From positions 1 to 61,468 of the forward strand of contig JAPEVC010000213.1 in NCBI GenBank assembly GCA_027946555.1: a stretch of 61,468 bases of DNA, read 5' to 3'. Positions 22,330 through 35,200 of the stretch are shown here, piece after piece. The notes under the pieces were generated by a model, which made no database searches, had not been told where the DNA came from, and was given only the letters and a program-made list of their open reading frames with translations. Every line of letters starts with the position of its first letter. Position 1 is the stretch's first letter. The stretch is from Gnomoniopsis sp. IMI 355080. Its lineage: Eukaryota; Ascomycota; Sordariomycetes; Diaporthales; Gnomoniaceae. The position numbers were made by a program, and so were the translations under genes.

Positions 22330-25300
22330 TGGGCTTTTTTTCTTCTTCTCTTCACACGGCACACAACGCAAACGCAATGAGTGCTGCTGGAATTCGATAG
22401 CAATATAAAAGCGGTGGTAATTCGTGCAACAATAAGACCAGCCCTGGCCAAATCTGGTCTGGTGGGGATGCTGTGTTTGCTAGGGATTCTCCTCTCCCAA
22501 GGGAGAAGGACACAGGGCAGGAAATAGGTAGGAGTAAGTAGACGGGTATTGTCCACAAGCATACAATCCAAAACATGAAATCCAAGAGAGAGGAAACAAG
22601 AAGAAGAAGAGCGAGAAGAATAAAAGAGACTCTCGAAAAAAAAAATAAAAAAAAAATCAACGTCCGAGATGGCTCTCTGAGGAGGGACCAAGTTGATATT
22701 CAACTAATCCATCCCATCACATCCGGACCTATCTCATGCCACTAGGTACTTTAGGTACCCAGGTAGGTACCCATAGGACAGAGTACTACTCTCGCAGGTA
22801 CTGTACTGTACATGGGTTGTACACTGCCCGCACCCTGACCACAGCACGGAAGCACAAAAAGAGGGTAGCCACACAAGCCTGACAAGCTTTTCCACCGTAA
22901 GAGATAAGCATGGCCCATCATCGTCGTGCCGTGTCTCATTCCTGTACTTGGCAAAATTCAATCTACAGTCCCAAGTCCGCAAGTCTGCTCCACACTCCAC
23001 ACTCCACACCCTCCTTCCTCTCTCGCCCACAGCCACCCAAGGAGAAATCAAGACATCAGCTGTCTTTGATCCTCCCTCTTCAACGCCCTCAACATGGTTG
23101 TTGCCCTTTTTACCCACGTACCTGTAGCACCATCTGTTAGGTATATACCCTCCAACATCAGCCGGGACTAAATCATCGGGCACGCACTAATAGACAAGGC
23201 CGGTGATATCCCAAACCACTCTCACCGCCCTATTGGACTCGGCCCGTCTGAAAAAAAAAAAAAAGAAAAAAAAACTAGAAAAAAAACTTGCTGTACTATA
23301 CATAGTGCCCGGTGTACTTTTCAATGATTGCAACAGAGAAAGCCGAAGTGACACGTTCGCCTGATGTTGGTGTACAAACGCATGGAAGATGACGACTCAT
23401 TACAATCCTCAACGACACAAAGTCTCAACCGTGCAACACACCACGCGCTCACTGGTCCAGCGCACTGTTCGTCTGGCTTTTGAGACACCTGTCATCTCAA
23501 AAGAGAAGCAGAAGCAAGTCAACCCCCCCAAAAATGTACTGTACAGTCCCGTGTTGCCAACTGAGTTTGCTGCCCAACTTTTCTCCCTTCAACCTTCTGT
23601 TTGAAAATGAATCCCTTGCAAAGGCCAATCGACCCATCTGGGACAGATCAGCGCCAACCCCGTCCAACTTTGTCTTTGCTATCGAACAATTGCGTGACTC
23701 CTCACGAAACGGACCATCGAGTCCCGCACATGACTTACTATGTACATCACTTGCGTACTTCTCCCGGGTCCCGTGTCGAATTCTGCCACTAGGATGATCC
23801 TCCGTGAGCCCTGTCGGGTTACAATCTAAAAGAGTCAAAGGGTCCACTACCAGAGTCTAGTGCGTGGCCTCGCCCCCACCTGTCAATGCCATCCGCCAGT
23901 GTCTGCCCAATCGGCCGTCCTTCCCGGGAGAGGGAGGCGGGAAACTAACTCGGGTCTTTCCCGCTGCTCGCTCAAGATGCAATACTATGGTACCTATTGA
24001 ACCTTCACCGTTGGAACTTGGGCTAGAAGGCCTCGTCATGGTCCGGCGTTTCGCCCAGGTGAACCGTCAACCAGAGCAAACACAGATGGCCATGCTTGGC
24101 AACACAGCCGGCTTCCACTTGGGCGACGTGGACATCAGTGATGGGATCCGCATACATCGAGACCTTGTCAAAGTCATGTCACAGCCAAAAAAGGCACCCT
24201 GCACGGATTTCTTTTTTACAAACGACGTGGTTTGGCATATAGCCCGCCACGATCTGTGCAACCTTCTGATACACCGCAGAGTCCCAGGCTGCTTTGACAA
24301 CTACCGGCCTTGCATACATGGCATCCGCTCATGCCGTGTCCGTGAACCTGCTGCCATGGCCTGATTCTCCCTCTGCTTGTTGTCCCAAGGAAGAAAGCTT
24401 CCACGGCTTCTAGAAGCGAAGCCCTAGGAGACTCCCACTGCTGAGTACTGATAAGCGAGCTATATTATGCTATGTAGCTGGCTATAGCTATTGAGCTAGC
24501 TAGCTGCCTCTTCAAGCAGGTGGTATCGATGGCTGCTCCGCTGAACATTCGGTGTCTTACGTCGCACCGAATTCAACCCCCATTCCGCCTCGGCACACGG
24601 GGTGGGCACTTTTCGGAATCGCATGCCTCGGGAAAACGACAAGTGTCGATGATAACATTTCGCCCAAAAACACCAATCTAGCAAGCAAGTAACGCTGGGC
24701 TAGTCATTGCAAGGGTTTTCCTTTAAGTGTGTTCTAATTTGTGCAAGGCGAAAAGGAAGAAAGAAGAAAAAAAGAGGAGAAAAGAGAAATAAACCCCGCT
24801 TAAAATAAGACGGCGTGAGATGAATCGGCCTATGAACGGCCAACCCGGGGCTCCCTCGGAGGCCCTTGTCCCGCAAGTGCTGTCGGTGCCCGGGCGGCCG
24901 GGCCAGACCAGCGGACCCAGAGCCTACTTATACACTTTCATCATGGCATTTCAACGCTACGGCTACTTACCCGTGCACGGTTCGAACCGTCCACATGTCG
25001 GCCCCTTGAGCCTTGAGCTGAAATGGTCAAGTCTTTTTGCTCGGCGGATGTGCTAAACCACGCTGGGAATTGCTGAGGTTTGAGTACTTCTTTTATTAGA
25101 GGCGGCATTTGTGACTTTACGTAATCCCGGGAATGTTCATAGTTGAATGTTGTCGGGTTCGTCAGGGCTTGCTTTCATGGAGACCAGTACTTAGCTTATA
25201 GAAATGCTTGCTATCCCAAGAAAAGGTCTAGCATGAGACCAGATAGGGCCGATAATTGCTTGGTAATGAGAAACGAATAAGACTTAAAACTTTTTGATCA

Positions 25301-25723
25301 AAAAAAAAAAAAAAAAAAACCAACCAAAAAAGCTCACACAAAGGGGCCGGCCAGGGCTTTACTTGACTTAGAAAGCAACCGAAGCTGTCAGTCTTATCCA
25401 TCGATCCGGACAGACTGTGTCTCATTGCGCAGATCCTAGGATATTCAACACGGGCTTACTCATGGTGATATTGCATACAGACGAATGCCTATGAAGGCTG
25501 ACCTAGCATCGAGACACATGATCACTTGACATGCACGGTTGTAGAATACCATGTCGAGTCATCCGCAATGCTTATCTGCCTGGTTTGCTCGGTATGCTTG
25601 GAAAAAATCCATCCTCACTAATCCTACGGACAGCGTCTTGGCACTATACCTCCTCAACCTTCTAATGTGATGTCGACTTCCTCAACATAGCTTCCTTGAA
25701 CTAGTGCCCAAAGGACGAGACAC
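22330..25723. other. 3.4 kb intergenic stretch
   Basis: No gene could be supported. Near the TBC start there is an A/T-rich tract at about 22636-22660. A cluster of GGTACC/AGGTAC and GTACTGTAC motifs lies at 22742-22815. A-runs interrupted by G occur at 23249-23287, a CTAGCTAG-type repeat near 24493-24505, a perfect 14-bp palindrome (ACGGTTCGAACCGT) at 24977-24990, and a run of 20 A at 25300-25319. The part next to 22330 is presumably the TBC promoter, and the part next to 25724 the 3' UTR of the DIL gene. Confidence 0.55.
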
Positions 25724-28413
25724 CTAGACCTCTTCGTTCTCCCAGTCCTTTTCACCAAACAGTGGCCGCCTGTTGCTGTTGCCTCCATTCAACTCCAGCT
25801 TCGCCAGGAATTCCGGGGGTACCGTCGGTATGTACTTCCTCTCGCGCTCGCGGTTGACGCCGCCAAAGCCCGCGCCAAAGCTGACCAACATGTCCGTCAC
25901 AGAGGGTAGGGTGAAGGGCAGCATGAACGCGGGATCCAGGAGCAGATTCTCGGGCGCGTCGTCCTCCTCGTCCTCCTCGATGGGCGTCTGCGGTCGGCCG
26001 CTAACGCTGCCACCCCCGTTGGAGGACCTGTCGTTTCGTTGCGGTGTTGGGGGTATGCTCTCGGCCCCGGGGCTGGCATTACGCTCAGGAGATTTAATGG
26101 ACGCTGCTAGACTCTTCCTATTACTTCTTTCCTGCTCCTTCCGCGCCTCCGTCGATTTTTGTATCGCAACTAGATACTTCATCGCACTCTTGGGAAGACC
26201 TTTCTCACCCACTTCCGCGCGGTAGTGGTTTGCGGCGTGTATTAGCTGTTGAGGGGTGAGCGCCTTCAGTTGCTGAAGTGTGTCCACTAGGGCCTCAAGG
26301 TCATCAACGCCAAGCGACGAGAAACACTGAAGCCATTGCAGTAGCTGAATGACGGGTGCCAGATGTTTCCTCGCAGCGTCCATGGTCGTCTCGCCATGGG
26401 CCTGCATCTCACCGGACTCGTAGTGCTCGGGCTGCCTGTTGTTCGTGCGAGCCCAATCCTCCAAAACCGAAATGTTCATGCGTATCTGCATAGCTTTGGT
26501 CCGAGCCAGGTATTTCCTGTTGGACATTATCCGATTGAAAAGCTCAGCCCCAAGCCAATAAAGCAGTTGTGCCACGATCTGCCCGGTGATCACGGAGTGC
26601 ACGTCGTACAAGTCCAGTACGAAGAGAGTGGAAGAGAGCAGTGAGGTGACGTTGCGGGGTGCAGGTTTAGCCCTCTGCTTGGGTGACGGTGGTCGATATC
26701 GTCGCTCTGGTGGCTCTTCTTTGACCTTTTTCTTCGTCTTGAAGATTTTCCATTCGTTTTGGAACGTGATATCTTCGAAGCCTGGTATGGTCTCGTGGTC
26801 TAGCATCGCAGGATCTAGGACCTTGTCTAGCCGCCGTTCAGCATCCCGCACAATGAGAATGAAAATCTCGTTGATGAGCTCGGCCAGTTGAGCCTGGAAG
26901 TGGACGGTCGCCTCGACGAGACCTGCGTCTTTCTTGAGGTAGTGAAGTAGTAGCGTCGCATTGGAGGCCCAGAATGCGAGAATCGTCATGTCCCATTGGT
27001 GATATTCGACAACGTCATTGATCTTGTCCATGGCCATTATTAGTAATTTAGCCAGCAAGTCGGAACTCGAATGGTAATGTGCATATCTGGCACTCAAGAA
27101 AATCATGTTTGCTGGTACGGGTTTCTGCGCGGCTGATCTTTGTGGCGTCATGTTGGTGATAATGATATCCAAAATACGTTCCAGGTCGCTCTCTTGGAAC
27201 ACAAACATCTGGTCATGCAGACACCTGGTCCAGTCGAATTCCTGCTGTTCTTCAAAGTCGTCGACGGGCTAGACCGGGTCAGCAAGAATTCGTCAAACAT
27301 TCAAATGGGCCTGAGAACATACTTCTGGCTGGTCGTCTATACCAACGTTACCCAAATCTACTTCCAGGTCCCGCGCACTCTCCATCATCATACGCCGTCT
27401 AAGCTCGCTCTCTAGCAGCTCTTCCTCGAATCTGTCTTGTGAGAATCCAGGCCGGTAAAAATCATCGTCGCCGATGCCAGCACTTCCTATGTTGTATCCA
27501 TTACTGTGCAGGTAGAAGGACATATCGCTGTCAGGAGCAAGGAAATCGGCAGCGGTGCGACCAGACGATGTCTTGGCGTCTTGAGAGGCTCCGTTATCGA
27601 GCAACAGCTTCGCGATGGCCTTGTGTCGATTTGTCATAGCCCACATGAGAGCGCTCCAGCAATTTCGATCCTGCTTGTCAACGTCGACTCCGGCTTTGAT
27701 GAGCGCATCCACCACAGCCTCGTGGCCCTGCGACCGAATCAGTACATAAATCTGGACGTCCCCGTTGTTGAAGAGTTTCCACGTACAAAGCAACTCGCGT
27801 AAATCAGAGGCGGTGTCCCATCATCGTCCTGGGCATTGATATCCACGTAGTCTCTTGCCTTGCCCGATAAGATCTTGTTGACCTGATCCACATTGCCGTT
27901 ACTAGCGGCTATGTTCAGAATTTTCTGCAACATTTCTTTCTTCTCCGCGTCGGAAGTCTTCTCATTCGACGCTATTGCGTCCTCGTCTTCGAGTCCCGAG
28001 GCAGCGGAGTGTGCCGCCTGTGCCGCCAGCATCTCCATGAGCCGTGTATCGCTGTCGGATACACCTCGCGTGAGGTCCTCATCGTAGTTTTTGTCGTTCA
28101 AGGAGAGCTCGCTGAACTTGAGCGGCTTCGCTACGATGGGAGAGGTCAAGAACTGGGACTGCCCTACAGGACCATAGACGTTAGCCGTCGCGGGTCCGAA
28201 AAAGGTTCGCAAGCTGACAAAATTGGATAGGGGGTAACATCACGGACCTTGCCATCCGTCATACATCTCTGTCTCGGCAATCGGCTCTCTCACCATGCGC
28301 CGGTCATCAAGAGAAGTCGGCAAGTCGGCCGGGAGAGCCTTGGGTTTCTTCGTGCCGACATCGCCTTCGTCAAAGGGACTTTCGGCCCCGCTGTCAGGAT
28401 GCCCAAAGTCCAT
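25724..28413 (-). CDS. DIL (dilute) and ankyrin-repeat domain protein
   Basis: Four exons, 28413-28248, 28163-27787, 27727-27323 and 27268-25724, give 830 residues. The introns are 84, 59 and 54 nt with GTCCGT, GTACGT and GTATGT donors. After an acidic N-terminus come ankyrin-type repeats at roughly residues 130-250 (ILNIAASNGNVDQVNKIL; DGTPPLIYASCFGHEAVVDAL; NCWSALMWAMTNRHKAIAKLL). Then comes a DIL domain from about 330 to 690, containing DWTRCLHDQMFVFQE, FWASNATLLLHYL and LFNRIMSNRKYLARTKAMQI. The DIL fold is the cargo-binding tail of class V myosins, but this architecture has no motor. Homologues occur across filamentous fungi as DIL-and-ankyrin proteins; their role, probably an adaptor in transport or polarity, is not settled. 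The C-terminus is acidic and disordered before a last conserved segment (FGGVNRERERKY). Confidence 0.92.
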
Positions 28414-29243
28414 TGCGGGTTGAGGCTGGAGGTCGCGGGGTCGTTTAGAGCATCCGTCGCATGCAATAGCGGCAGGTGGCTCTGTGATTTATCTTGTCAT
28501 CGGAATGTCGAATAGTTTGCAGTGCTCAAAGGAAATTGCACAGGAGCGGTCAGGTCTGGGTCAAGCGTCAAGTACGTCGTATCCTGATTCTGAAGCGGTT
28601 GAGTTGAGATGGTCCGGTGGTCGTCTCCAACAGGACCCCATTGCACTGCGCACGGGCCACATCGAGTGACGTACCGTTCTTTGCCTATTATTTCCTATTT
28701 CACCAACATCACAGGAACTACAACTGAACAATAGCATTCACCTTACAGCAAGCAGCATGTAAAGCATTCTCATATCTCGATCGTGTATCTCCTATCCCTT
28801 GACACCTGCCAGACGAACACACAAACAATGCAAAGCCAATGGGCACCACCGAAAACACCGAGCTGGCAAACGCGGCCAATATGCAGTAATACCTCGAGAC
28901 CGGAAAGTAAAGCCCAAACAAATTAGCAGCGCTTGCCAAAAGCGTGCGTTCTGTCCTGACGAAGCAGGGTAACGCTTCGACTAAAGAACTTTGACTTAAA
29001 AGCTTAGCTCCCGTAATAGTCGTAATAAAAACACAGGGGTATTGGTCATCCGGTAGAGCAATGGTAATCTGTGCCATAAGAAATCAAATCCCCAACCTCA
29101 TCGAACACCTCACCCAGTCGAAAGCTCGACCTCTTTCGTTTTCTGGAGTGCAAAAAAAAAGTTTGCGGTGAATGATGACCCGCTCTAACCTTCCCTTATT
29201 CGTGCAAATCGTTCGAAGCTGCCGTTGCCTACGGCATGCTCGC
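28414..29243. other. Intergenic region between the DIL/ankyrin start and the histidine kinase stop
   Basis: This 830 bp should contain the DIL/ankyrin promoter and the histidine kinase 3' UTR. I see no coding feature. Confidence 0.6.
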
Positions 29244-32200
29244 TTATTGATGCTCCCCATCAGGAGCACCAATCGAACCATCCCGCTGTAGCGGGTTCCT
29301 TTTCTTCAACACCGATTTGGGCCTCTCCTTGCTATCACCCACGTCGCTGCTGCCGCTGCGATTCTTTGTCAACTTATTCCGAATTTTACCACTGGCAGTA
29401 CCTCCAGCCCCCATACTCTCCACCGAGCCGGCATCCGACATTCTGTTGTCGCTTGAGGTCCGTTTTTGAGGAATTTGGCCGTCCGGAAGTTGGTATGGCG
29501 CCAGGTCATCTCTACTCTTGGGACTAATTGTACCTGAGAGAACTGGAGTCGGGGCACCGCCGTCGCCGTTGACCTCAGGGCCAGCTCCTGTCAGGGGTGA
29601 CAATGCGGGCGGGGCCATGGTCCCAGATGGCTGACTGATGACCGAAGCCTCGCTGAGCTTGCGGTCATGGCCCTGGTCTTGAGGTTGAATATAAGTTTCC
29701 AATTTCTTCTTCAGGACGTCCGACCGCACCGGCTTGGCAAGGTAGTCGTTCATCCCTGCAGCCAGGCACTTTTCTCGGTCACCTTGGATAGCGCTCGCCG
29801 TCATGGCGATGACCAAGACCTTGCGCACATCCTCGATCGGATCCTGGCGGATCAGCCTCGTGGCGTCGTACCCATCCATTACCGGCATCTGGACATCCAT
29901 GAGGATTACATGGTAGGGCTCGCCCTCCAGAGCCTTCTGGCGCAGACCCTCGACGGCCTTCAGACCGTTATCGTAGGCTTTGACATGTGGATAGCCTAGT
30001 CTCTGGACATATTGGATGGCAATTTTTTGGTTTATAGCGTTGTCCTCCGCGATGCCTGTTAGTGAATTCGTGTTAGTGTATCGTTTCGTGAGCCAAGTTC
30101 TCCCGAGAAGCTGGTAAGACAAGAAGTGGAGAGTCCTGAGAATTGCTTACAGATGCGAATTTGATCCTTTGGAATCGTGGTCAAATCAAGGTACGGGTTG
30201 GGCGAAGCCTCCCGATTGACATGATCAGAAGCCCTTCTGGACAGGCTCTCGGCACGTGGATCGCCGGGAGTCGCATTGGCCTTGGCTTTGTCAAAGGTGA
30301 CTGTGAACCAGGCGGTAGTCCCGACATTCTGCGTGCTCTCCAACTCGATCTTGCCCTTCATCATCACTTCGATTAGAGATTTGCAGATAGACAAGCCCAG
30401 TCCACTTCCACCATATTTACGGGCAGTAGACGTATCGGCTTGTGAGAAGGGTTGGAAAAGCTTCGCCTTCTGTTCCGGCGAGATTCCAATACCAGTGTCT
30501 TTGACCCAGAAAGTCAGTGTCGCCTTCTCAGCAGTCTCAGAGTCGAGACGTGCGCCGATAGTCACCGAGCCGCCTTCAGTGAACTTGAGGCTGTTTGATA
30601 TGAGGTTGCCGAGGACTTGATGCAGACGAATTGGGTCTCCGTAAATGAGCATGGGCGGTAAATTGATGTCGCGGACAATAGAGACATTCTGTTTCTTTGT
30701 CTTCTCTCGGTTGCTATAGGACTGAGCGCGAACGACTTCTCGGACCATCTCTTCTGGATTGAAAGCGGTGATGTACAGCTAGTAGAGGGAAGGGTCAGCA
30801 AATATTTACTGCAAGACAAGCGACGAATCGGAGAGTAGCGGATCTGCAAATCCAAGAAAAGTTAAAGGACTCACCTTCATCTTGTCAGCCTCCATCTTCG
30901 AGAAGTCCAAGATGTCATTGATGACAGTGAGCAATAAGTCCGCAGACACCCGGATCGAATCAGCCATCTCCGACTGCTCCTTGGACAAACGAGAGTCTTT
31001 CAGCAGCTCTGAGTTGCCAATCACGCCGTTGAGGGGCGTCCGCAGTTCGTGCGACACATTTGCGAGGAATATACTTTTGGCCTTGGCCGCCTCCTCAGCG
31101 CGCTTCTCGTTGCGCCTCGCTTCGGCCTCTGCGGCTTTGGCTTTGGTCTCGGCTTCTTGGGCCTTCTTGACGGCGCGCCTCTGTGCCTCAAGCATACTGG
31201 CGTTCTCACTCGAGACCTTTTCTATGGCCTTGAGTGAGAGAGCATTGGAGTAACTGATGCCAATCTGGTTGACGAGGAGCTGAAGCACGGTTACGTTCCT
31301 AGAAGATATATTAGCAAAGTCAAAAGGTTATGAAGCTAAGAAAAGGGAGGCCATGATGAACGAAAATGAGAAAAGAAACCAGCTTCGACTTGCCTATCTG
31401 TAAACGAGCCTGTGTTGCCCTCGAGGTATAAGCAACCAAGAAGTGGACTTGTGCCATGATGAATAGGATACTAACGCACCATTAGCAGGGGACTGTACAG
31501 AAACGATGATCCCACAAGCAAGCTCTCCGTAGACTCACCGCGATGATAGCGCGACCCTGTGGGTTCTTCTGCAGCCATTGTTCAGTAACGCCAAAGCGCT
31601 CATCGCTGGTAATATCTGCACTGAACACTGCCTCCCGGAACCTCGTGCAGTAGAGAATTACATTCTCAGGCACCATATGCTGCGAAGAACTCAGCGGAAC
31701 CGCAGGCTTGTGCGCCTGTGCGCCCTGCTCTGGGTCTCCTGAGGCTGCCACACACCACTGATCCTCTTCTTGAACAATGATAGCGGCCAGGGTGGCCGTG
31801 CCGCCGCATGTCTGCAGTATCACGTCGCACATTGTCTTGAGGAGTTCCTGGACTTCAAGAATCGACGAAATGACCTGACTTGACACTAAGATTGCATGCA
31901 GGTCGATCATGTCTAGGGATGGAAGGCCAGCGCCAGCCTCAGGCTGATGCATGGAGCCGCGCCAGGCACCTATCCTATTCTCCTTGAGCTCCCCGATTGT
32001 AGCCTGCGCAGCCGGTGTTGATTCATTCGCGTCGTTGGCGCCGTCAACAGCCTGGTATTGCATAGGAAGCGGATCGCTGCCGAAATCAGTCTGGACAAAC
32101 GCGTCGACAGTGCGTGGGTTGCGAGTGGGACCGTATAGACTATCAGATGAATCAGCACAGTTCTAAACCAAGAGCGATGGGACCCCGCAGGAAGTGATGC

Positions 32201-35200
32201 TTACAGCAGCGTGTGGTCTTCCTCCACCCGGTCCGCGAGGCCTGTGGCACCAAGCAGGCGAAACAGGCCCACTGCTTCTCTAAGCGCAGCTTTGGCAGAC
32301 CTCCGCGCGCCCCTTCTGATAAAAGCACCGGCCATGAGGTAGTTACCTAGAGCCTCCTCCATTGCCAGGTTCTGCTCAGCGGCGTGATCCAAAGCTTCTT
32401 CGTATGCGCGAACAGCCGCTCCATGGTCTTCCTTAAGCTCACAGATCTGTGCCTCGAGGAATTTCGACCATGGGAAGTAGTTTACAGGAGAAACAACCTC
32501 CCAGTCGGTGACCTTCCTTTTCAGCAGCTGAAGGGTCTCAACAGTTGCTTTGATTTCCTCATCGATATCGTTGTCCTTGTTGCGAGGATCCTCTAATTTA
32601 CGGAAAATCACTGCGGCGAGGGACAAGCCGTAGAACATCATAACAGATCGGGTGTTGCGAGCACTCCACATGATTTGCTCGTTGGCGACACATCGCTTCC
32701 CAAGCTGTACTGCCCTTTCATAATGGCCGAAGAGAAAAAGCGGGATGATCTCCAGCGTCTCGTACCATGTGACAGAACGCTGGCCATTCTTCGCATTGAC
32801 ATCCAACCAGGCCTTGTATGCTGCTGAATCGTGACTGTTCTGTGTGTCGTCCATCACTTGATTTGCGATCGTGTTGCGCGTCTTTCCCTGAAGCGCCCGA
32901 CAGACCTGGCGTATCGCGATGAGCATAGTGCCGCCCCGCGTGTCTTGATGCCAGTTCGGGATGTCTTCGCAGCCGTATTGGCAATATGCCTCGACGTCCA
33001 CGCAATTTTCGCTCGCGAAGAATTTGAGCTGGCCCAAGAGGCCAAAACCGAGGATCGTTGACGTGCGATCACCGGAGACAGTGGCATATTCCACGGCAGC
33101 CTCAACCTGAGTGACGGCTAAACTGACTGGCATATGAATGTGGGCAACAAAACTGGCGTAAATCATATAGCCCCTTGCCATGGAGAAGGAATCGCGGTAC
33201 TTGTCTAAGAGGTCTAGAGCGATGGAACCCATATCAACGGCTAGCTGAGGCAAGGATAGCCTGGAGAGTGCGATCATAGTAAGATGGAGGAAGGCCATGC
33301 CGCTGCTTGGGAATGCGCCTCGGGTTAAATGAAAGTCCACCATCACTAGGGCGAGGTTGTAGAACATAACGCAATCGCTCCACCATGCGGCGCTAATCGC
33401 ATCCGCAAGCACGGCTCCGATGGATGCCAAATTCGGATCGTCCGTGTGGGGCGGATTGACGAGATCAAGGCGATCCATGGACTGCACTTTGACGATGAGC
33501 CTCTCGAACTCGGCATCACACTTCTCCCATGTCGGATTCTCGTCGAACTCGACGTCGAGTTCTTTGAGGCATTGAGTGAGACACAAGAGGGCTTCTTCAG
33601 CATCGCCGGCCTGCGAGAATATTCTGGACTGGAGGACGGAAGCAGGCGCTTTGTCAAACGCAGTTCTCGCTATGCGATGGTCAGCAGTTGGGGAGAGTCG
33701 ATAGATAGAACATGACCTCAGGACTATGTCCCTGGCCCCTAAACTTACCAGACATAAAAATCGTTCCCAGCAAGGCATTAGCCGCACCATGATTGCCCAT
33801 GTACAGGTAACATTCAGCCGCACGAAGATAGAGCTGGTTCGTCTCCTCGTAAGAGGTATCCTCGGCATCATCGTCCCACGGAGTGGGCTGCAGCAGTGCT
33901 ACTGCGTTGGTGTAGAACTTAGCCGCAGTTGGTCGAGCTCCGCGTTCAGTGCTGATCTTTGCGCAGTCAAATAGGAGTTTGCGATATGGCCGTCTCACCT
34001 TGACCCGTTGTCGTATGATGTCGATGCTTTCACATATGTGTGTCGCAATGGTCTCCTTGGACTTGGTATCCGTGTAGAATTTCATCAGCACCTGGGCGAT
34101 GGTGAAATGCATCTTTCGCACGTCACAAATCTTTAGTTGACAAGCCGCCTGAATGTAGCGGTCATGTGCAAAACGAAAACGATCATCACTATCGCTTGGG
34201 ACTAACACTAGGGCTTGTATGGCAGCCTGTAGTCCTGCGACAGCTTCCTGTTGGGTGTAGGGTCGGTGAATATGTTCGCCAGACGGTGCAGCACACGCGT
34301 CCTGACACTCACCACTGAGTAGGTGGCAAATAAGTTCGAAAGAAAATGTGGCACCAAGGAGAGCGGCCCAGCCGAGCAGACACTTCGAAGCATCAGGCAA
34401 TTCGCTCAGACGCCGTGTGATGAAGTTTGTGTCGAGCACATCGTAATTTTGTTCGCCCTGAAATTCCTCAAAGAGCTTGTCCAGGTTATACGCCCATTGG
34501 TTGGTCTTGTAGTCGTAGAGAATGCATCTTTTCCTGTACGCCTCTGAAAGCATCTCCCTGATATAGAATGGATTGCCTCCGGATTTCGATTGTATCACCA
34601 AAGCCAGAGGCAAAATGTCTTCTTTCGGCTTTGACAGCGTTGTCGAAACATACTGCACGACCTCCTCCTCTCCCAAAGGGGCTAAGTTGATTCGCGTGAT
34701 AGTAGGTGCGCCATGCTTCGTGTGTTCTTCGTACTCGGGGGGTGAGAGAATAGTCTGCACTTTCTCGCAAGGCAATTCTTCCGGGCGATATGTGATTATC
34801 ATGACCATCTTGAGCCTCGCGCTAATAATCTGCGTGATGAGTTCCAAAGACTCATCATCTGCAAAATGGAGGTCTTCCAGCACAAAGCAGATGAATTTGT
34901 AGTGTGCAAACATCCGCAAGACGTCGAGGAACGTGTTCATTAGTCTGATAGACTTGGTCGAAGCACCTGTTCGCAAGAAATCTTGGGAACTAGTTGTGGA
35001 AATAGCAGAGCCTCGATATGAAGATCTAGGCGGGGTGGAGGACCCGCCAGGTGATGAACCTCGACGTTTAAGTCCTCCAGGGGTCCTGTTTCGAGCCTGA
35101 ATGGTATTCCCCGAAGCGTTCGACATGGACCTAGCGATACTCGTATCTACGGGGCCGATCAAAAACTCAGGAAGGTTAAGGACCTTATGGAGCATCGGCC

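Noticed and set aside
24977..24990. GGTTCGAACC, a perfect match to a tRNA B box
   Set aside because: It is part of a 14-bp palindrome; the flanks do not form T, D or acceptor stems.
25300..25319. Run of 20 A as a possible retroposon tail
   Set aside because: No coding remnant next to it and no visible target-site duplication; homopolymers are common in these intergenic regions.
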